NCBI RefSeq assembly: GCF_028769735.1
Contig: NC_088170.1
Coordinates: 49,819,585-49,883,584, forward strand
Source of the DNA: Zonotrichia leucophrys gambelii
Lineage: Eukaryota > Chordata > Aves > Passeriformes > Passerellidae
Length of the DNA stretch: 64,000 bases
Direction: 5' to 3'
Shown: positions 60,714-64,000 of the stretch, in pieces
How positions within the stretch are numbered: position 1 is the stretch's first letter
Layout: every line of letters begins with the position of its first letter
The notes under the pieces: generated by a model
Databases searched by the model: none
What the model was told of the DNA's origin: nothing
Seen by the model: only the letters and a program-made list of their open reading frames with translations
Made by a program: the position numbers and the translations under genes

Positions 60714-63584
60714 TCACCCCAAGAGTTAACTCCTTACAAAAAAGAAAAAACAGGAGATATGTAGTAAGACAGTAATTGATTGTATGAGCAATTGAGGAAA
60801 ATTGACTGAGTCACTTGGGCAAAATGAGTAAGCTGAAGAGCAGGAAGAGAAAAAAAATACATGAAATGAACAATTCTTTAGCAATCTTGGCTGCCTCTGG
60901 CATCAACAGTTTCCAGGACTTTTTAAGAGGGATCTTGACTGCCATACTGCTTCAACAAGTTGTCCAAATGACTATATTCTTTCCGTTTCTTTACACTTTT
61001 CCTCATTTCAGTTACTCAGGAATTGTAGCTAAAGAGAAGAGTAAGAACATTTCCCTTTATTTAGGATGTGCTGGAGGAACCTCAGTTGAGAGCACTGAAT
61101 TCACAGCCAGATCCAGAGTCCTTTGTCAAAACCTGTTTTTGGAGAATCCTGTCCCCTGCTGCTGAATCTTTTATTTGCTGTTGCCTCTTTTCTGTGCTGC
61201 TGCTCTTGGCAAACTGGGCCTCCTCTCCCCTTCTGAGGGATAATCATCATATTCAGTCTGGGAAATCCCTGTTCCTGGGAAAGGGATGAGGCAGTTCTTG
61301 CTATCTGCTCTGCCAGCTCTGTGGGTAGTTCCTATTTCTCCTCTCTGTCTATTCAAGTTCAGGTATAGAAGACCTTTCACCTAAGCAGAAACAGTCCCTG
61401 CCTAAATACAGGCCAGTTTAAAATAACTCTAGTCTCTAAAGGTGTTGACTGAAACTACACTGATTCTTTTGGGATATTCAACACCTAGCAAAGTTTTATC
61501 TGTGAACACATAGGTTTAAGTGTCTTAATCTGAGAGTTCTAGGTTGACTTTATGCATCTATGGCCTTTTATTTCACAACAGCTTTACTCTGGCAGGCAGG
61601 ACAGCCCAAGGATTAGACTGCGACTGAAAATACTTTGAACCTTGAATTTAGAGCCATATAGGCTTAGATCTGAAGAACAACTAGTTTAGGAAAGCTAGGC
61701 TGACAGAATCTAGCCACATTTCTGAATGTTGCAAAATCTAAAATTGTCAATTAGAATTATAGTAAGTAGGATCAGATGAGTTTCTGTAGTGTCCATGTAC
61801 AATGATCCCAGTGTGGTTGCTGCACAGTGAGGTCCTCTCAAAGGCAAAGGGTGCATTCAGCTTTCTCACACAGAGTTTTTGAAAGGAGGTCCAAGAGACA
61901 CCTGTCACTGATGCTTTTACTCATCCTTGCAAGTAAGGTCTGAGTCACATTCACTAGAGATTGTGTAATGATAAAAAATCGTATCATCTTCCCAAGGTGT
62001 TTAATACATTTCTCCAACTTCTAGATTATCATTTTGATAGTCTTCACTGGAAAATCAATGCACATAAAATGAATACATACACAAATAGCAGCAGCATTAA
62101 AAGAAGCAGAGTGAAAAGACTTTGAAAGAAATAGATTATATCTGACAAAAATATATGTGAGTTTTGAAATGACATTTGAAAAGACATCAGAGAGGCAAGG
62201 AAAATGAGGTCTTTTCTACCTGTTCTGGCTACAACTCTACTGCAAAAATTTTCCCTAACACATTATAATCTTAGCAAAAAATCAGCTTTACAAAGCTGAT
62301 CAGCTTCACCTTGAATTCCTTCAATATGATCGCAAGAATTTTTTGCAGGTAAAGATACAAGTGAGAAAGGTAAAGACCTTTAGCATGAAAATCTGTGGCT
62401 TGTTACAAACAGACTGACATTTTTGTAGGAGAAAAGCATAATTAAGTTGAAAGATTCTTTTCCAAAACAGAAAGACCTTATTCTACAAGTGAAAATTACA
62501 TAAACCAAGTGGTTCATCATGTTACCTTTAAGTTCAACTATCAGTAAATTCTACTCCCACTACCCCCTCAAAGAGTTTAAATTTGAAAAATATAGAAATG
62601 AAACTAACACACAAAAACTGTGGTAGGCAAGATTACAAGGATAAATGAAACCATGCAAATCATCAATGAAATCCAGTGTCCTGAGTCTACCCAGACAGCT
62701 ATACAGGGTTTGTACAGCCACAGGCTGGTTTTATCTCAGGCTGTGGTGAGGCAGGGCAGGCTTAGCCCCATGCTGTCCCCCAGACTGGGGAGGTCACTGG
62801 GGATGTTCCAGGCCTGCAGAGAGCAGGAGCAGCACCCACACATGAGCTTGGACTCCAGGATTCCAGGTGGTGATTGCCCAGGCTAATTGCTGCCAGAAAC
62901 CCCCATCCCAAGGCTTGGTCTGCCAGAAAGGATCGCCCTGGTCCAGCAGAGATCCTCTGCACTGAAGCAGTCACTGAAGAAGTTATGAGCTCCAGGCAAA
63001 TAAGGTAAGGGTGGCAAAAGAATGTTCAAATTTTAGTGAAAAGACATCTATGATCCAGGCAAATTGCAGAGGAGAAAGGAGCTGGGAAAAGAACTGGATA
63101 ATGAGTTATAAAGAAGAGACAACTTAACTGCACAAATACTAAAAGACAAACATAGGCTTTAGAGGAAAATAAAATTTTGAGGACAGAAACATTCTTGCAA
63201 GTCATGGGTCAGCAATGCCTGTGACAGGAAAGAAGAATCATTCTTGCTTTGAGACCTTGTTCTTGCCCCTAAGTACTTTTCACAGCATAACAGTAGGAAA
63301 AAGTTATTAAATGTTCAAAACAGCTGCTGCTGTGCTCTCTGCTGTCTCACAGCATCCTTTGATCACCAAAATATATAAGCAGAGGCCCAGGTTCATTGCT
63401 AAGCAACAGGCTGCTTAAACATACACCAGAATTCAAGTGTGTGACAAAACTCCTATCAGTAGGACAGAGGCTTGTAACTCAGTTCAAATTCACATGAGTG
63501 TCTTGTTGAAGGGGAATATGGAGGTGGTAATGTGCACTCTCTGCCCTGCACCTTCAATGTCAAAATGGAGGTCACATGAAGCTA
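60714..63584. other. Unannotated non-coding DNA
   Basis: No gene was recognised. A GC-richer patch lies at 62690-62990 with overlapping frames on both strands and no known motif. A TATA-like 'atatataagc' (63371) lies 25 bp before the palindromic C/EBP- or RFX-like TTGCTAAGCAA (63396-63406). Confidence 0.5.
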
Positions 63585-63672
63585 AAGCAATAGCAGACTT
63601 CAGCTGCGTTCTTGATGCTGCTTTTGGACTCAATGATCTTCATGATCTTTTCTAATCTAAGTGATTCCATAA
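63585..63672 (+). mobile_element. CR1 LINE 3' terminal fragment
   Basis: 'tttggactcaatgatcttc', 'atgatcttttctaatctaag' and 'gattccataatttg' match the last bases of CR1 on the plus strand (the '(t)tggactcgatgatctt' block and the 8-bp tail). The upstream part is too diverged to bound exactly. Confidence 0.6.
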
Positions 63673-63914
63673 TTTGGTATCAGCCATTGCCATTTTGTGT
63701 CTGTTGATTCATTTTTTGCAGCAGTTCAAGAGTTCCTTGCTCATGAGTTAGGAGTGGTGCAGCAAGAGGGAAACATGCAAACGCAGCACCTGCAGGGATT
63801 GCTGCACCATCTGATCCCATTACCACTGTCCTGGGACACCATGCACTAATCTTGCAGCACCAGGAAGGTTTTACAGAACATTCACTCCCACACTGTAATC
63901 CTGGTTTATAGGTG
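63673..63914. other. Unannotated spacer between two CR1 ends
   Basis: I recognise nothing in this 240-bp stretch between two CR1 3' ends of opposite orientation. A minus-strand open frame of 104 codons crosses it and the next CR1, with no family resemblance. Confidence 0.5.
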
Positions 63915-64000
63915 TTATGGGTTTGAGTTGGAAGAGACATTCCAGATAATCCAGTTCCAACCTCCCTGCCGCGGACAGGGACTCCTTCCATCATGTTGCT
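63915..64000 (-). mobile_element. CR1 LINE 3' end, cut by the window edge
   Basis: 'gggtttgagttggaagaga', 'ccagataatccagttccaac', 'ctccctgccgcggacaggga' is the reverse complement of the CR1 3' end. It continues beyond the right edge of the window, so its length and truncation point are unknown. Confidence 0.88.

Noticed and set aside
60815..61165. 116-codon plus-strand frame starting with a Lys/Arg-rich stretch
   Set aside because: The basic start looks like a nuclear-signal motif but the rest has no recognisable domain, and it follows directly on LTR copy 2. Not supported.

Overview
The window looks like a non-coding stretch of a bird chromosome, most likely a songbird. It is AT-rich and CpG-poor, has no long open frame of coding character, and carries degraded CR1 LINE pieces in both orientations with the avian 3' tail signature. 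It also has several avian endogenous-retrovirus LTRs. One LTR type, present twice, is one I recall as abundant in songbirds. Two weak MIR-like pieces fit an old amniote background. Family names come from memory of consensus sequences, because no database could be searched.

Layout. 1-3.2 kb: unremarkable sequence with one eroded CR1 piece. 3.24-4.19 kb: a nearly 1 kb GC-rich solo LTR. 4.2-5.7 kb: two blocks with clustered homeodomain-type and other factor motifs that look like enhancers or conserved non-coding elements. 9.0-10.45 kb: another motif-rich block, then a 300-bp purine tract with about 52 uninterrupted GGAA units and a 21-A run. 14.0-14.4 kb: a well-preserved CR1 3' end on the plus strand with a decayed end of its second reading frame. 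20-27 kb: two minus-strand CR1 pieces and a MIR-like piece. 28.8-29.5 kb: an odd moderately GC-rich block, open in several frames, with three hairpins or palindromes. 33.0-33.4 and 60.3-60.7 kb: two copies of one LTR family, each flanked by a 6-bp direct repeat. 36 kb: a possible LTR 3' part. 45.4 kb: CR1. 46.2 kb: a nested hairpin. 48.1-48.5 kb: a solo LTR with TATA box. 54.57 kb: a perfect 22-bp palindrome. 63.6-64 kb: two CR1 ends in opposite orientations, the last cut by the window edge.

I found no protein-coding gene, exon, tRNA, rRNA, CRISPR array or bacterial-type operon that I can support. The longest open frames (up to 228 codons) lie inside the LTRs or the GGAA repeat, or are isolated frames without family resemblance. 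The window is probably intergenic or deep intronic. No undescribed gene system is evident. The best leads are the motif-dense blocks, the nested hairpin at 46.2 kb, the palindromes at 29.4 and 54.57 kb, and the paired LTRs.
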